From Gnetum montanum (Eukaryota; Streptophyta; Gnetopsida; Gnetales; Gnetaceae), in contig MNCI01029288.1 of the NCBI GenBank assembly GCA_015680685.1, positions 85,796 to 149,795 of the forward strand: 64,000 nt of DNA. The letters run 5' to 3'. The notes beneath the pieces are model-generated. The model did not search any database and was not told the DNA's origin. It was given only the letters and a program-made list of their open reading frames with translations. The translations under genes and the position numbers were made by a program. How positions within the stretch are numbered: position 1 is the first letter of the stretch; every line of letters begins with the position of its first letter. Shown one piece after another: positions 54,448 to 64,000 of this stretch.

Positions 54448-55204
54448 TCAAAGATCCTTAAGGTTAGTTGGTATTACCAAGTTGGATATGGCTTTAACCT
54501 TATTAGAATTGACATGTATCCCTACTTCCAACACTACAAAGCCAAGAATCTTACTAGTTTTGACACCAAAGATGCACTTTTTAGGGTTAAGCCTAAGCTC
54601 ATACTTAAGAAATTGTTTAAGTATAAGATCAATTTCATGTGCATGGTCATTGGATGCTTTGGACTTAATAGCTATATCATCTACATAATTGTTGAGCAAA
54701 GATAACTTGTAATCACTAAATATATATGTTATAACTCTTTGGTAGGTTGCTCCTACATTCTTTAGGGGAAATGACATCATGATATAACAAAATGTACCCC
54801 AAGGGATCATGAAGGTCATACTGAGTTGATGTTCTAGGTTAATCCTAATCTACTTGTACCCTAAGAACATCCATAAAGGATACTAAGGCATGCCCAATCA
54901 TAGTATTGATAAGTTGGTCAATACTAGGCAAAGGAAAATCATCATTAATGGTTGCCTTATTTAGATCTCAGAATTCAATGTAAATGTGAATACTCTCATT
55001 TTTCTTAGGGACTGCCACTATGTTGAACACCCATTCTATGTAATCAATAACTTTGATGAAACCAACTTGGTATAGTTTTGTAATTTTATCATGAACTACT
55101 AAGGCCAAATTAGATCTAATCTTATGAACCTTTTTCTTAACTAGTCTAATGCTAGGTTCAAGTATGATGTTATGCTGGACTAAACATGGGTCTAGACCTA
55201 GCAT
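54448..55204 (-). pseudogene. E4 reverse transcriptase
   Basis: The minus strand reads MLGLDPCLVQHNIILEP, then LYQVGFIKVIDYIEWVFNIV and VPKKN (55204-54968). A frame break is followed by DFPLPSIDQLI, then from 54819 MTFMIPWGTFCYIMMSFPLK, NVGATYQRVITYIF and NNYVDDIAIKSKA with the catalytic YVDD. Next come LRLNPKKCIFGVKTSKILGF and GIHVNSNKVKAI. The GLKNAGATYQR and NP.KC.FGV motifs place it in the Tat branch, distinct from E1-E3. The first catalytic Asp block (FMD) is present near 54870 as SFMDVL. Confidence 0.88.
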
Positions 55205-55560
55205 ATCTTCATATGATTGGGAAAATTCCTTAATGTTATTTGTAGGACCTTGTTGATGTCTTGAGCCTATTGAGGTTCTAGTGAGAAACTTAGTTTCAGT
55301 GTTTTCTCCTCACCACTGTGCATCACTATAGCAACCTCAACTAGAGAGTCTTCACTATTGTCATTAGTCTCAAAGTTAAGGATTTTGAAAAGGTTTTCAA
55401 GCCATTTTAGAGGTTTTTCTATTGAGGCTATGTGGTCAAAAAGACTGTCAAGCTCAATATCTAGGCAATTAGGATCAATACATCATTCTACATCATCGTG
55501 GGATGCACTTTAGCTCAAAGGCAAGGTGATTTGCTTCCAGGTGTCCATACTCCAATCCTA

Positions 55561-56209
55561 CATAAGAACCATAAGCACATTAAGTGGAAACTAGATGAAA
55601 ATGAGTAAATAATGCCAAAATGATATAAAATACATTAGTAAGTATGTGAACACATGCTATTCCAATGTCAAAAAAAAATGCAAACAAGGTCAACCAAGGA
55701 TATCAGATGTACATGAAGATAAATAAGATGGAACAAAGGCCAAATAGAGGTAAATAAAGGTTAAAAAAAGTTGAAAACCCATAAAAATATAAGAAATAAG
55801 GCCAAATATAGTCAACTAAGATTACACTTTGCTAGTTTAAGGGCTTGTTAGGTCATAGTTACATGATGTTAAATGATGGTCAAAGATTATCGAACCCCAT
55901 TATAGAGACTTAAAAATGATCAACAGAGGCCATAATAGAGAAAAAAGGAATATGTAATGAAATTGACATGATGTAGATGCTATATGAGGTCAACTAATAG
56001 AATGAAGGCCAACAATTCATCACAAGGTCAAAAAAAGTGAAAACACCATGAAACAAGGTCAAATCTATTAGAATGAAATACATATGATGAAACATGGTAA
56101 ATACTGGGTTAGATTTTTCTAGTTTTAGGCCTCAGTGGACCATTCTATGAGGTTGAAATGTTGCCAGTGGAGTTTGGGCACATAAGGGGGTCATTTTAAG
56201 GCTATTTTG
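55561..56209. other. Unassigned DNA between E4 and the dyad array
   Basis: AG-rich on the plus strand with words such as AGGTCAA and AAGGTCAAC repeated about ten times (for example near 55684, 55744, 56018, 56061). No gag or protease motif was found on the minus strand, where they would be expected. Confidence 0.5.
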
Positions 56210-58560
56210 GGGCAAAATTGGCCCTTTCTCTTGTGACTATGCTAAGCTTTACTAGTGACTACGTTTGCCTAGTGTAGTCATGCATTCCCCAACATAGTCA
56301 ACAATGGTTGGCACTTTCTCAAGATTAGTATGGTTACTTTTAGGCTCTTGATGGTCCAAATAGCTAGCACAAGGAGTGGGTATTAAGGATTAGCAAGTTC
56401 TAGCACCATTTTCACTCTTTAGAAGCCTGAAAAACATGCTTCCATTGGTGACTACACTAGGCCAGCATAGTCATGGTAGGCCCTAGTGTAGTCACATCTA
56501 ATAATTACATTACTAAGGCTCTAGGGTTGATATTAAGGCTATACCAGGTTCTTAGGTCAATGCAAGATCATTGGAGAATCAAATTAGCTATTTGAAGCCT
56601 GAATTAAAGCAACAAAAGTGGATTTTATTACATTTCCCATTTGACTATGCTAGGCCAACATAGTTATGCATGGTGCTAGTGTAGTCATGGGGATTTAAAT
56701 GTTTATAGGGTTGAAATAGAGTGGAATGATGGTTGGATGAGGTGGGATAGGTTTTTGGGCTTCCGACATAAGTTTTGAGCCATTCTAAGTGGTATACTAC
56801 TAGTTTTTATTTTGGTTACAAAATGGGTTCCTACTGTGACTATGTTGGGCCAATGTAGTCACAGGCCTTCCTAGTGTAGTCATGCATGGGAAATGAATTT
56901 TAGTAAGTTTTAGAGTTCAATCATCCATGCTAATGGGTCTACTAGCTAGGGTTTAGTGTTAAAATTATCATTTTTGATGATTACATGAGTCTTGAAATGG
57001 TCTTGACTACATTGGCATGCATTGCCCAGTGTAGTTGAGAAGTTTGGTATCAAAAATGATGGATTTGGCTCATTTCCCAAGGTTTCTAGGTCTCAAGGTA
57101 CCCCAATAGGATTCTAGGTCTCTCTAGGAGATGATTTTGGCTATTTTTGAGTTGTTTTTAGCTTTTCAAATTTGACTACACTTGCCTACACTACTGAGTA
57201 CACTTGCCTAGTGTAGGCATAGCAATTTCTAGCATAGTCAAGAGATTTGGCATCAAAATAGTGAATTTTGGCTTATTCCAATGTTTGATGGTCCTAATAT
57301 GCTATAGTAAGGTCTTGTAGTTGGAAATGATGTTATGGTGATTGGATTTGACTTATTCTGGACTCTAACATATGGACTATGTAGGGTAGCACTAGTGACT
57401 ATGTTGGCCTAGTGTAGTGACATCATCCCCAGCATAGTTGTGGTTGAAAAAGTGGAAAATACTGGCTTTTATTACTAAACTTGGCTATAGTAGAATCCCA
57501 AGAGTTCCCAAATTTAATTTTGAGCTATTTGTAGTAACTTTTGATTAGTTTTGGATGGACTACACTAGGATCTGGTAGTGACTAGGTTGGTCCAACATAG
57601 TCACCCAATCCCTAGCATAGTTGGGATTGTAAAATATTAGAAATGATGGGAAATGACAATTTCTATGATCAAACAGAGTTCGATGAGGTTCCAAGGTTTA
57701 CTAACATTGTATTTAGGTTCTTTTTTATAATTTTGGATGGATTACACTTGCTAGCACTAGTGACTACCCTAGCCTAGCATAGTCACATCCTCCCGAGCAT
57801 AGTTGAGATTGGAAAATGCTCAAACTTGGGTATTATCTTGGGTTTTAGCTTTACTGGGTATTGAAGTTCTCAAGAAGTGGCCTTGATTAGGAAATGACAT
57901 GTTTCAGACTTGCTAGGTAGACTACACTAGGTTCTAGCAGTGACTACACTAGCCCAACATAGTCATAGTTGGGAGATAGATTTTGGAATGGGAAATAAGA
58001 AATTTTACTTCTATCTACAATCTAGCATGGTCGTGAGCTATCTAGGGACGGATTTGGAATTGGAAGTGATTCATTTGAAGGTTCTAAGTGGACTACACTA
58101 GGCACCATTAGTGACTATGATAGCCTAATGTAGTCATCCCATTCCCAATGTACTCACATTTTAATGATGCATTCTCATGTGTTTTTGCAAGGATTTTGTG
58201 CAATTGATCAACATTATAAGGTTATTGGAGGTCTTGGGGAGGTGTGGAGGCTCTATGATGAGGTTTTGGAGGTCTAGCATGGTTTTTATGATCAATTCCA
58301 TCCCTAAACTCTATGACTATACTAGGATAGCATAGTCATAGCCTCCCTCTAGTGTATTCATGGGTTGTGACCAATTTTTGACACCATTTTGTGAGTTAGA
58401 CTAAGTTTTGAGGCTACTGAGAGCTCTAGCCAAGGTTTGGGAAGATGGTATGGAGATTTGCAGTTGTCTAGAGGTTGGATGGACTAGGAATGATGTATTC
58501 CATTCTAGAATACACTAGGCCAATGTAGTCATGTTGCTTCCTAGTGTAGTCACATTAAGA
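56210..58560. repeat. Tandem array of ~190-bp dyad-symmetric units
   Basis: About thirteen degenerate units. Each holds GACTACACTAGG-type and CCTAGTGTAGTC-type words in opposite orientation, as in GACTACACTAGGCCAGCATA near 56450 with CCCTAGTGTAGTCAC about 30 bp on. Similar pairs lie near 56233, 56642, 56836, 56995, 57175, 57400, 57580, 57760, 57940, 58110, 58313 and 58512. Spacing is about 160-225 bp. Between cores, GGTTTTGGATGG, GGAAATGA and similar words recur more loosely. Units are 20-35 percent diverged by eye. No coding is seen. Tat-type elements are known to carry tandem repeats in noncoding regions, which could explain its place next to E4. Confidence 0.82.
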
Positions 58561-60218
58561 ATCCAGTCTGCAACAAGATTTGATGCCATTTGGATGCCTA
58601 GTGACTATCAATCCTAACTCCTAGTTGTTGTTTTTCCAATGCCCAGTAGGATCCACATGAAATTGAAAATTTTGGAATTGAGTGGTTTCTTCACATCCAT
58701 TGTAGTCCAACCTTCTAATTTCAATTATTGATTGAAGTGGAAGTTGCACATGGGAACCAGGGTTCCAACTTGGGTGCCTAGGCTTAAGTTCGATTTTCAT
58801 GGTTTAGTCTACTAAAAAACATTATTGCTTTCATTGTTCCTTGCTGTTATGCCCAAGTTAAGATCTCTCTACCTACATCTACTACCAGCAATAACATAGT
58901 CATAGGGATTCTTACTTCTAGTGCTAATGTAGTCACCTTAGGACTAGTAGAATTCAAAGGTTTCCTAGCATTCTCTACACCAATCATCTTCAATATGTTA
59001 ACGAGGATGACATCCATGAAGAACCTTATCTTGAAGGAGGCAAATGTAGCTACCCATGACCTATTACACCTTTCCCATCTAGGAATTTTAGAGGATTCTA
59101 CTATAGTTTATCCCAGGTGCATAGCCTAACCCTTTTTCCCATTTATTCCATGTATTCTGTTTATTGGATTTACGTCATGTATTTCATTTTTAGATCTAGG
59201 AATGTGTATTCATCTTTTTGAAATTTTGTAAAAGTTCCAATATTTTTTAGGTCATTTTTATTCATTTTCTATGTTACTTAGGCTTTTCATTTTTTTCATC
59301 AAGGAATAAATGCTATTTCCCATGAATTCCACGAGTTGTTTGCTTTTCTATCCAAAGAAGCAATCTCAATTATGAATTTTTTTTCTTGCGAAATTAGCTA
59401 TGTTTTTAATTTTTCAAGCCTATAGGATCATTCTCTACTTTTTTCTAGTTTATTATATTTTTTAACCACTTAATTTCACCTTACAATTAAATTTGTTATG
59501 GTTTTTTCCATTAAGCTGTGTCAAGTGGGTTTTCCATTTTTGGCTATTTTCTAGTGTAACTTTGATATTTTTGCTATATTAAATGGTCATGAATTTATAA
59601 TTTTTAATGTTATTGATGTTTATTTCATGATCCAAGGATTTTAAAAATGGTGGAATCATTGAATTTGAGTGAACAGTTTGCTTTCAGCAGGTGTTTCCAT
59701 TAGCTTGCGCAATATGGGGTTTTTGTTAGGATGGCCATGGTTAGTAAACTTTTGTAATTTTCCCTAAAACATTGGTTAATAATTTCTATTTTTTCTTATT
59801 ATGGATTTATTTCATGGTTTTATGATTTCAATGGAAATGGAATCATCAAATTTCATTAAACAGTTAATTTTTTATGGTCGTTTCTGTAAGGTCATGTAAA
59901 ATCATCATTTTGAGGTTATTATGCATTTACCCTTGTGAAGATGGGCAACACTGAGACTTTGAAAATTTGTTTCCATCAACTTCCCATGATCTTAGAGATA
60001 GGTTGAGATGTTATGAAGGGTTTAGAGGTGGTTTGTATTAAAATAAAGAGTTTTTGATATTTTTTTCTTTACTATTTACTGTAGCTAATTTGGTTTTGGT
60101 GTTGTTTTTCAATTTTGTTGAATTTGGTTTATGGCCTTAGGTTGTTATGGTCATGTAATTGATAATTATAATGTTTTTGATATTTTATAATTTTTAACTT
60201 TTAACTTTTTTCTACAAG
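58561..60218 (+). other. AT-rich DNA with a weak first exon-like block
   Basis: Dyad-array words persist to about 58940. At 58990-59118 the plus-strand frame MLTRMTSMKNLILKEANVAT, HDLLHLSHLGILEDST stays open up to CCCAGGTGCATA, a possible splice donor. The remaining 1.1 kb is T-rich and intron-like, without recognised features. Confidence 0.35.
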
Positions 60219-60688
60219 GTTATAATGGCTATGTCTTGGATGGCATAGGACCTTCTTGAAGCTCATCTTTGTCATTTTAAAGCTAATAGGACTCCTATGC
60301 TACATTCATGTACTTGGTCCTAACACCCCATCCTTGAGATGGAGTCGGAGAACCATTCACTATGGATTAGGCTAGGAGAAAGGGAGTTCCTAAGATATTT
60401 CCTTTATAACTATAGTATGATGATTTGGTCACACGTAGCATTTGAAACAACAGCTATTGTTGAGACCATTATGCCTCGCTCCTCTATCATGATTGTCAGG
60501 TTCATGGTTGAAAATTCTGAGGTTCATGTAGAGGTTGAATCACATTATGACACCATCACTGTGGTCACTCACAAATTATAAAAAATTTGGGAGATTCCCC
60601 CTAGGCACATGGATAACACCTTACAAGTGGACCATTATGTGCACACTTTATTCTAAAACGCCCCAAGCACTATCTACCATATAGAGGG
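60219..60688 (+). pseudogene. Relic of intron-containing gene: exon-like block A
   Basis: Follows a T-rich tract and acceptor TCTACAAG and ends at GG/GTATGC. The frame carries MESENHSLWIRLGEREFLRY, then WSHVAFETTAIVETIMP, MIVRFMVENSEVHVEVESHY and DTITVVTHKL (open 60339-60581), with a few stops on either side. It continues as IWEIPPRHMDNTLQVDHYV. I recognise no family. The codons look like real coding (varied residues, no low complexity), so the block is probably decayed coding DNA. Confidence 0.5.
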
Positions 60689-60783
60689 GTATGCATAGTT
60701 GTTATGATTTGTGTTTTTGATTGTTCTTGTTATTTTATTTTTGGTTATTAAGTTGTAATAATTTTTTTTCACTTACCTACAAG

Positions 60784-61052
60784 TATAGGGTAAATGATCA
60801 AGGATTAATCAGAGGTGATAATCTTTTACCCTTGGCCCAAACCATGGTGGGGGTATTCAACAAAAGCCCAATCATAAGGGTTTAGGTGTTGGACAAGTTG
60901 AAGGATGAGTTTGATAATTATATCAAACATCATCCTAAGGCTTACTAGAGGTGACTAGCTAATGGGATCATCCATAGTAGGTGGAAAAACCCATCTTAAG
61001 ATACAAAAGTGAACCCATCTTCTAAAGTTCTAAGGATGCCTTTCTCATATAG
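60784..61052 (+). pseudogene. Relic of intron-containing gene: exon-like block B
   Basis: Bounded by a T-rich tract with CCTACAAG on the left and TATAG/GTTAAG on the right. It reads DQGLIRGDNLLPLAQTMVG, VFNKSPIIRV, then LDKLKDEFDNYIKHHPKAY and a short tail with stops. The intron to block A would be 95 bp. Confidence 0.45.
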
Positions 61053-61204
61053 GTTAAGTTAGTATATGGTTTCTTGATTTTGGTTATCTCTAGTAATCTT
61101 GTTATTTAGATTTTTAGTTATTTAATTTGGTTATATTCATTATTTTTTGGCTTTCATGATGTACCTATGTTAAGACTAATAGGTTTTTTTTTGTTATGCT
61201 ATAG

Positions 61205-61690
61205 GAGCTACGCCATCTACTGAAGTGATTGTGATCACTTCAAGACAAACTGAGGAGACCTTAATTGTCAAGTTTGGTGAGGTGTAACCTTCCTAATATT
61301 GGTTCGCTAATCATGCACCCAAGGTTGTTTAATCAAGGATCATTCACATAGGCCTATAGGACATCTTCATGGCTCCAAGTCCCATTGTTTCTACTATGGA
61401 AATGATTAGCATCATTGACTCCTTTAGCAAAGGAGTTAAGAGGTTCATCACCCATGTTCATGATGTGACTGTAACCTTGGATGCTAATGAATCCATCTTC
61501 TTTGACCTATTTGGTATTCCTAATGAGGGTACAATGGTTACCACCAAAGAAAAAAGGAAGATGGATCACCAAGAGGAATTTGAGTAATGGTTAAACACTT
61601 GTCATGATCCTAAGAGGTTCTCTCTAAGTTAGCTCTAGGTTCCAGAGGCTAGAGAGATGTATCCCCTTTTCTAATCTTGTGAATTTCTAA
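61205..61690 (+). pseudogene. Relic of intron-containing gene: exon-like block C
   Basis: Acceptor GCTATAG at 61204. It begins GATPSTEVIVITSRQTEETL, with stops, then a 72-codon open stretch (61369-61587): MAPSPIVSTMEMISIIDSFS, KGVKRFITHVHDVTVTLDAN, ESIFFDLFGIPNEGTMVTT. It continues past a TAA where CAA would fit. The 3' boundary is uncertain. No known domain. Confidence 0.5.
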
Positions 61691-61704
61691 AGTTTCTTTT
61701 GTAG

Positions 61705-62260
61705 GGAAAGATAATGGACATTAAGCAGGCTTGAACCATGAGGAAGGTCCTAACCAAGGGCTTCCAATTGAATTGGTCTACTCATTTGGTTTCTAGGCTA
61801 TAGATTGAAATCCTAAAGCTCTAAGAAAGTCTCACAATGAAGTGTCATGTGCACTTCACATTCTTTGTAGCTTATCTACGGAGATTTGCAAAGTTCCTCA
61901 CGGTGAAGAAGGATGGAAAATGGGTGAAAAAAGATCCATTCCAAATCACCAAGCCTTAAATAAGGGGCCTTATTTATACTGTGCATGCCTAAGACCCATC
62001 GGAAGATGTGGACAAGTCATTATCTATCATCACCAAAAAATTTTGTGAAAAACATTATGTATCCCCCAATAGAATGAGGAGGTAACCCCATGTTGAGCAG
62101 AGCAACATGGAAAAGGCTAATATGTTGCTTGCTGAAGGTGAGGATTCAACTAGGGAAAAATTTAAGAGGCCTTTGGTTGATGAGACAACATGAGTTATAG
62201 AGGAGCCCTTAAAGAAGAGACTAATCATTAAGCTCAACTAGGTGTAAGACATGGTTAGAG
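61705..62260 (+). pseudogene. Relic of intron-containing gene: exon-like block D
   Basis: Acceptor TTTTGTAG at 61704, donor AGAG/GTATAA after 62260. The frame reads GKIMDIKQA, then TMRKVLTKGFQLNWSTHLVS, MKCHVHFTFFVAYLRRFAKF, VKKDGKWVKKDPFQITKP, DKSLSIITKKFCEKHYVSP and NMEKANMLLAEGEDSTREKF. About 185 codons with eight or so stops, many explained by C-to-T change. The block is basic and hydrophobic in turns; unknown family. Confidence 0.55.
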
Positions 62261-62366
62261 GTATAATTTTTTTTTATGATTTTCTATTTTGAATATATAT
62301 CTATAAGTTGTGGTTTTGACAAAATTCACTAACTTGTTCTACACTTTGTGGTTGTTAGTGTTGCAG

Positions 62367-62835
62367 GTAACCAACAAGAGTAAGAGGTAGCAACAATGGT
62401 AGTAGTAGCTAAGACAAAATAGAGGCATTAAGAGGAGGCTGCAATAGTAGTGGTAGAAACTAATGCAAACAAGAATGCCAAGATGAGGAAGTAGTGCAGA
62501 ATCATGAGGATGAGGGTCTAGCCCATCTTCCCATGGATAATTTTAATGCCTTATTTCAAGATCCACACATAGGTGAACCTTATACCATTGCTCTAGAGGG
62601 ACTTTTACATACTTGTAGGTTTTTGGTTTTACACATTATTATTTTTGACCATGGTCATTAGTTGCTAATTATTTATTTTTCTTGTTGTATCTTTGAAGCC
62701 TCAAGCTAAAGCTTCCACCTCCACCTTCCATACGTAACCATGGATGAACACCCCTGATAAGATTAGTTCATGTGGGGCATAGCTAAAGATATGATCAACT
62801 AGTTACACCAGATAGCTCTAGAAGTTGGTGAAAGT
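62367..62835 (+). pseudogene. Relic of intron-containing gene: exon-like blocks E and F
   Basis: Block E (62367-62618) lies between GTTGCAG and TGTAG/GTTTTT. Its frame includes DEEVVQNHEDEGLAHLPMDN and ALFQDPHIGEPYTIALEGLL. After an 80-bp T-rich gap, block F starts after TTTGAAG at 62699 and reads HQIALEVGESSNP-like sequence near its end. Both contain stops. An acidic, Val/Asp-rich segment is the only feature. Confidence 0.4.
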
Positions 62836-62972
62836 TCTAACCCATTTTCCTTTTTTTTTCACATGTTCTTGATTTTTATTCTATTTTCTCATGGTTATAT
62901 AATTTTTGATATTTTTAGCTTTTAAGTTATTTATAGTTTTATGTGCCTAATTCTTTTTGTTGTTGTTTATAG

Positions 62973-63790
62973 TACCTAAGTTGAGAAGGAATTCAAACTG
63001 TGTCATAGAAATTGATGCATTGCTTGCTATACCTCATGATGTGGAGAATGTACCACATAAGTTATATGAGGGTGCCACTTCATGTGCACTCTCATGTGCA
63101 AAATATTTTTGGGAATGTAAACACTCCAATGAGTTCATGTGGGAACAAGTTGTTGTGCTAAGGAGGGAGAACAAGCAACTAAAAAAGGAGGTATAGGATC
63201 TTGAGGATCACAGGGAGCTTGTGAAGGCTCAAGTAACCAACAAGAACTCCTTGAATACCAAGGAGATCATTTGGACATGCTAGTGGAACATTATTCATGG
63301 CAAGGTTACCCTTGCTTGAGAGTAGTGGAATAAAAGCTATAGATTGATCTAATAAATCATAGGGCTAGCAAATGGACTACTGCACTTGGATCCTTGAGTG
63401 GGGCCAAGCACAAAAGAATCATAAGAGGCAATACAAGGTCAAGTGGGATGATTACCTCAAGTGGCTACAAGATGAATCTATAGAACAACATTGATTGGAG
63501 TTGTTTATGAAGGGAATCCATGCATAGAAAGTCTACAAGTTATTTGTAGACAAAGTGGTGGTGGCTAACTTTCCCATCCACCAAATGACTACTATCTCAA
63601 GGAAGGCAACCACTACCACTTTCTTACATGAGCCTCCCCACATGGAGTGACGTCAACAAGAATAACATCATTATGGGTGTTAATTTTGGGGATGTTAATT
63701 AGGCCAACCTAACTAAAGATCAACTCCTCCACCATCTAGAGGTTGGTCTTCATAATTTTCCTACAAAGCTTGCTCTTTAAAACCCTCTTA
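62973..63790 (+). pseudogene. Relic of intron-containing gene: exon-like block G, coiled coil
   Basis: Acceptor TTGTTTATAG at 62972. The frame VPKLRRNSNCVIEIDALLAI, PHDVENVPHKLYEGATSCAL, CAKYFWECKHSNEFMWEQVV, VLRRENKQLKKEV is open to 63196. It continues past a TAG with DLEDHRELVKAQVTNKNSLN, so the C-terminal part is a heptad coiled coil. Later codons are more decayed up to about 63790. As with blocks A-F, the family is unknown. Confidence 0.5.
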
Positions 63791-64000
63791 GGTATGTTTA
63801 TTTTAGTTTTGGAGTGGTTTATTCTTTTGCTTAAGTTATTTGTTGATTACTGATTAGTCATGTGTTGCCATGTTACAAGCACTAGACGATACTAGTGGCC
63901 CCAATAATGAGGGTGGGAATGACCCTCCACCTCCTTATCTAGATGCTTTCTAGCCTCACCCATTACCCATTTTTTAGTTTTTCTTATTTATTGATGTTAT
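63791..64000. other. Window end, unassigned
   Basis: T-rich DNA followed by a short frame reading ALDDTSGPNNEGGNDPPPPY near 63880-63945, perhaps a further exon-like block of the same gene relic. Too short to judge. Confidence 0.3.

Larger units (their letters stand above)
52050..55560 (-). mobile_element. E4: Tat-like Ty3 element, pol region only
   Basis: Minus-strand RT, RNase H, second RNase H and integrase in the order of the Tat branch of Ty3. A run upstream of RT (55560-55204) matches the protease-RT linker of this branch. Protease and gag are not found to the right, where the dyad tandem array begins. No LTR pair could be assigned inside the window; the 3' LTR may be split or lost on the E2 side and the 5' LTR may lie beyond the window. 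Stops and frameshifts occur throughout. Confidence 0.82.

Noticed and set aside
9043-55560. Endogenous pararetrovirus or retrovirus interpretation of the RT-bearing segments
   Set aside because: LTRs, tRNA primer sites, integrase and domain orders fit ordinary plant LTR retrotransposons; no movement protein, and no coat or envelope gene was recognised.
56210-58560. Regularly spaced repeats that might suggest a CRISPR array
   Set aside because: Repeat words are degenerate, dyad in orientation and variably spaced, in a plant-type sequence with no cas-like gene.
1-64000. tRNA, rRNA, organelle-derived inserts or bacterial operons
   Set aside because: None was recognised by eye; the primer sites resemble tRNA ends only because they are complementary to them.

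Overview
The window looks like intergenic DNA from a large, repeat-rich seed-plant nuclear genome, possibly a gymnosperm. It is AT-rich and CpG-depleted, consists mostly of old decayed LTR retrotransposons, and has no clearly intact host gene. The lineage domain orders (Ty1/Copia, Athila-like Ty3, Tat-like Ty3 with a second RNase H), the plant tRNA primer sites and the LINE remnant all fit a plant. The gymnosperm suggestion rests only on element age, LTR divergence and low gene density seen by eye. The species cannot be named from this. Single-N and short N-run gaps show a draft assembly.

Layout. 1-8.3 kb: a foldback array of inverted ~65-bp subrepeats (95-885), decayed DNA, an orphan Ty3 gag relic (5721-5990, minus) and a coiled-coil gene fragment (7150-7519, minus). 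8.3-25.2 kb: a minus-strand Ty1/Copia element (8324-25244, exact TSD TAATA), split near its 3' end by a complete minus-strand Athila-like element E1 (9043-19597, TSD TATGG/TACAG). 25.2-31.7 kb: unassigned DNA, a minus-strand LINE 3' fragment across an 85-N gap, a degenerate repeat array (28.2-29.0 kb), two young small duplications, and a CpG-retaining block (30.53-30.85 kb). 31.7-39.8 kb: a solo LTR (31694-32581, TSD GTAAT), then a 3'-truncated plus-strand Athila-like element E3 (from 33619). 41.1-50.4 kb: a minus-strand Athila-like element E2 (41079-50357, TSD AATAG) that keeps gag but has lost protease, RT, RNase H and integrase by internal deletion; it carries a long decayed extra ORF before its 3' LTR. 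52.0-55.6 kb: a minus-strand Tat-like pol (E4) with a second RNase H. 56.2-58.6 kb: a ~190-bp-period tandem array of dyad-symmetric units. 58.9-63.8 kb: a plus-strand relic of an intron-containing gene with at least seven exon-like blocks.

How the parts relate. E1, E2, E3 and the solo LTR are one broad family: similar LTR ends, TATA box, a polyadenylation signal seen in E1, E3 and the solo LTR, tRNA-Asp-like primer site in all three internal regions, and a shared gag C-terminal Cys/His motif. Their U3 regions carry two unrelated palindromic minisatellites, and the Copia LTR has a third. By-eye LTR divergence (about 14 percent for Copia, about 9 percent for the nested E1) agrees with the nesting order. 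Every coding region seen is broken, so the window is a record of transposition and decay rather than a working gene cluster.
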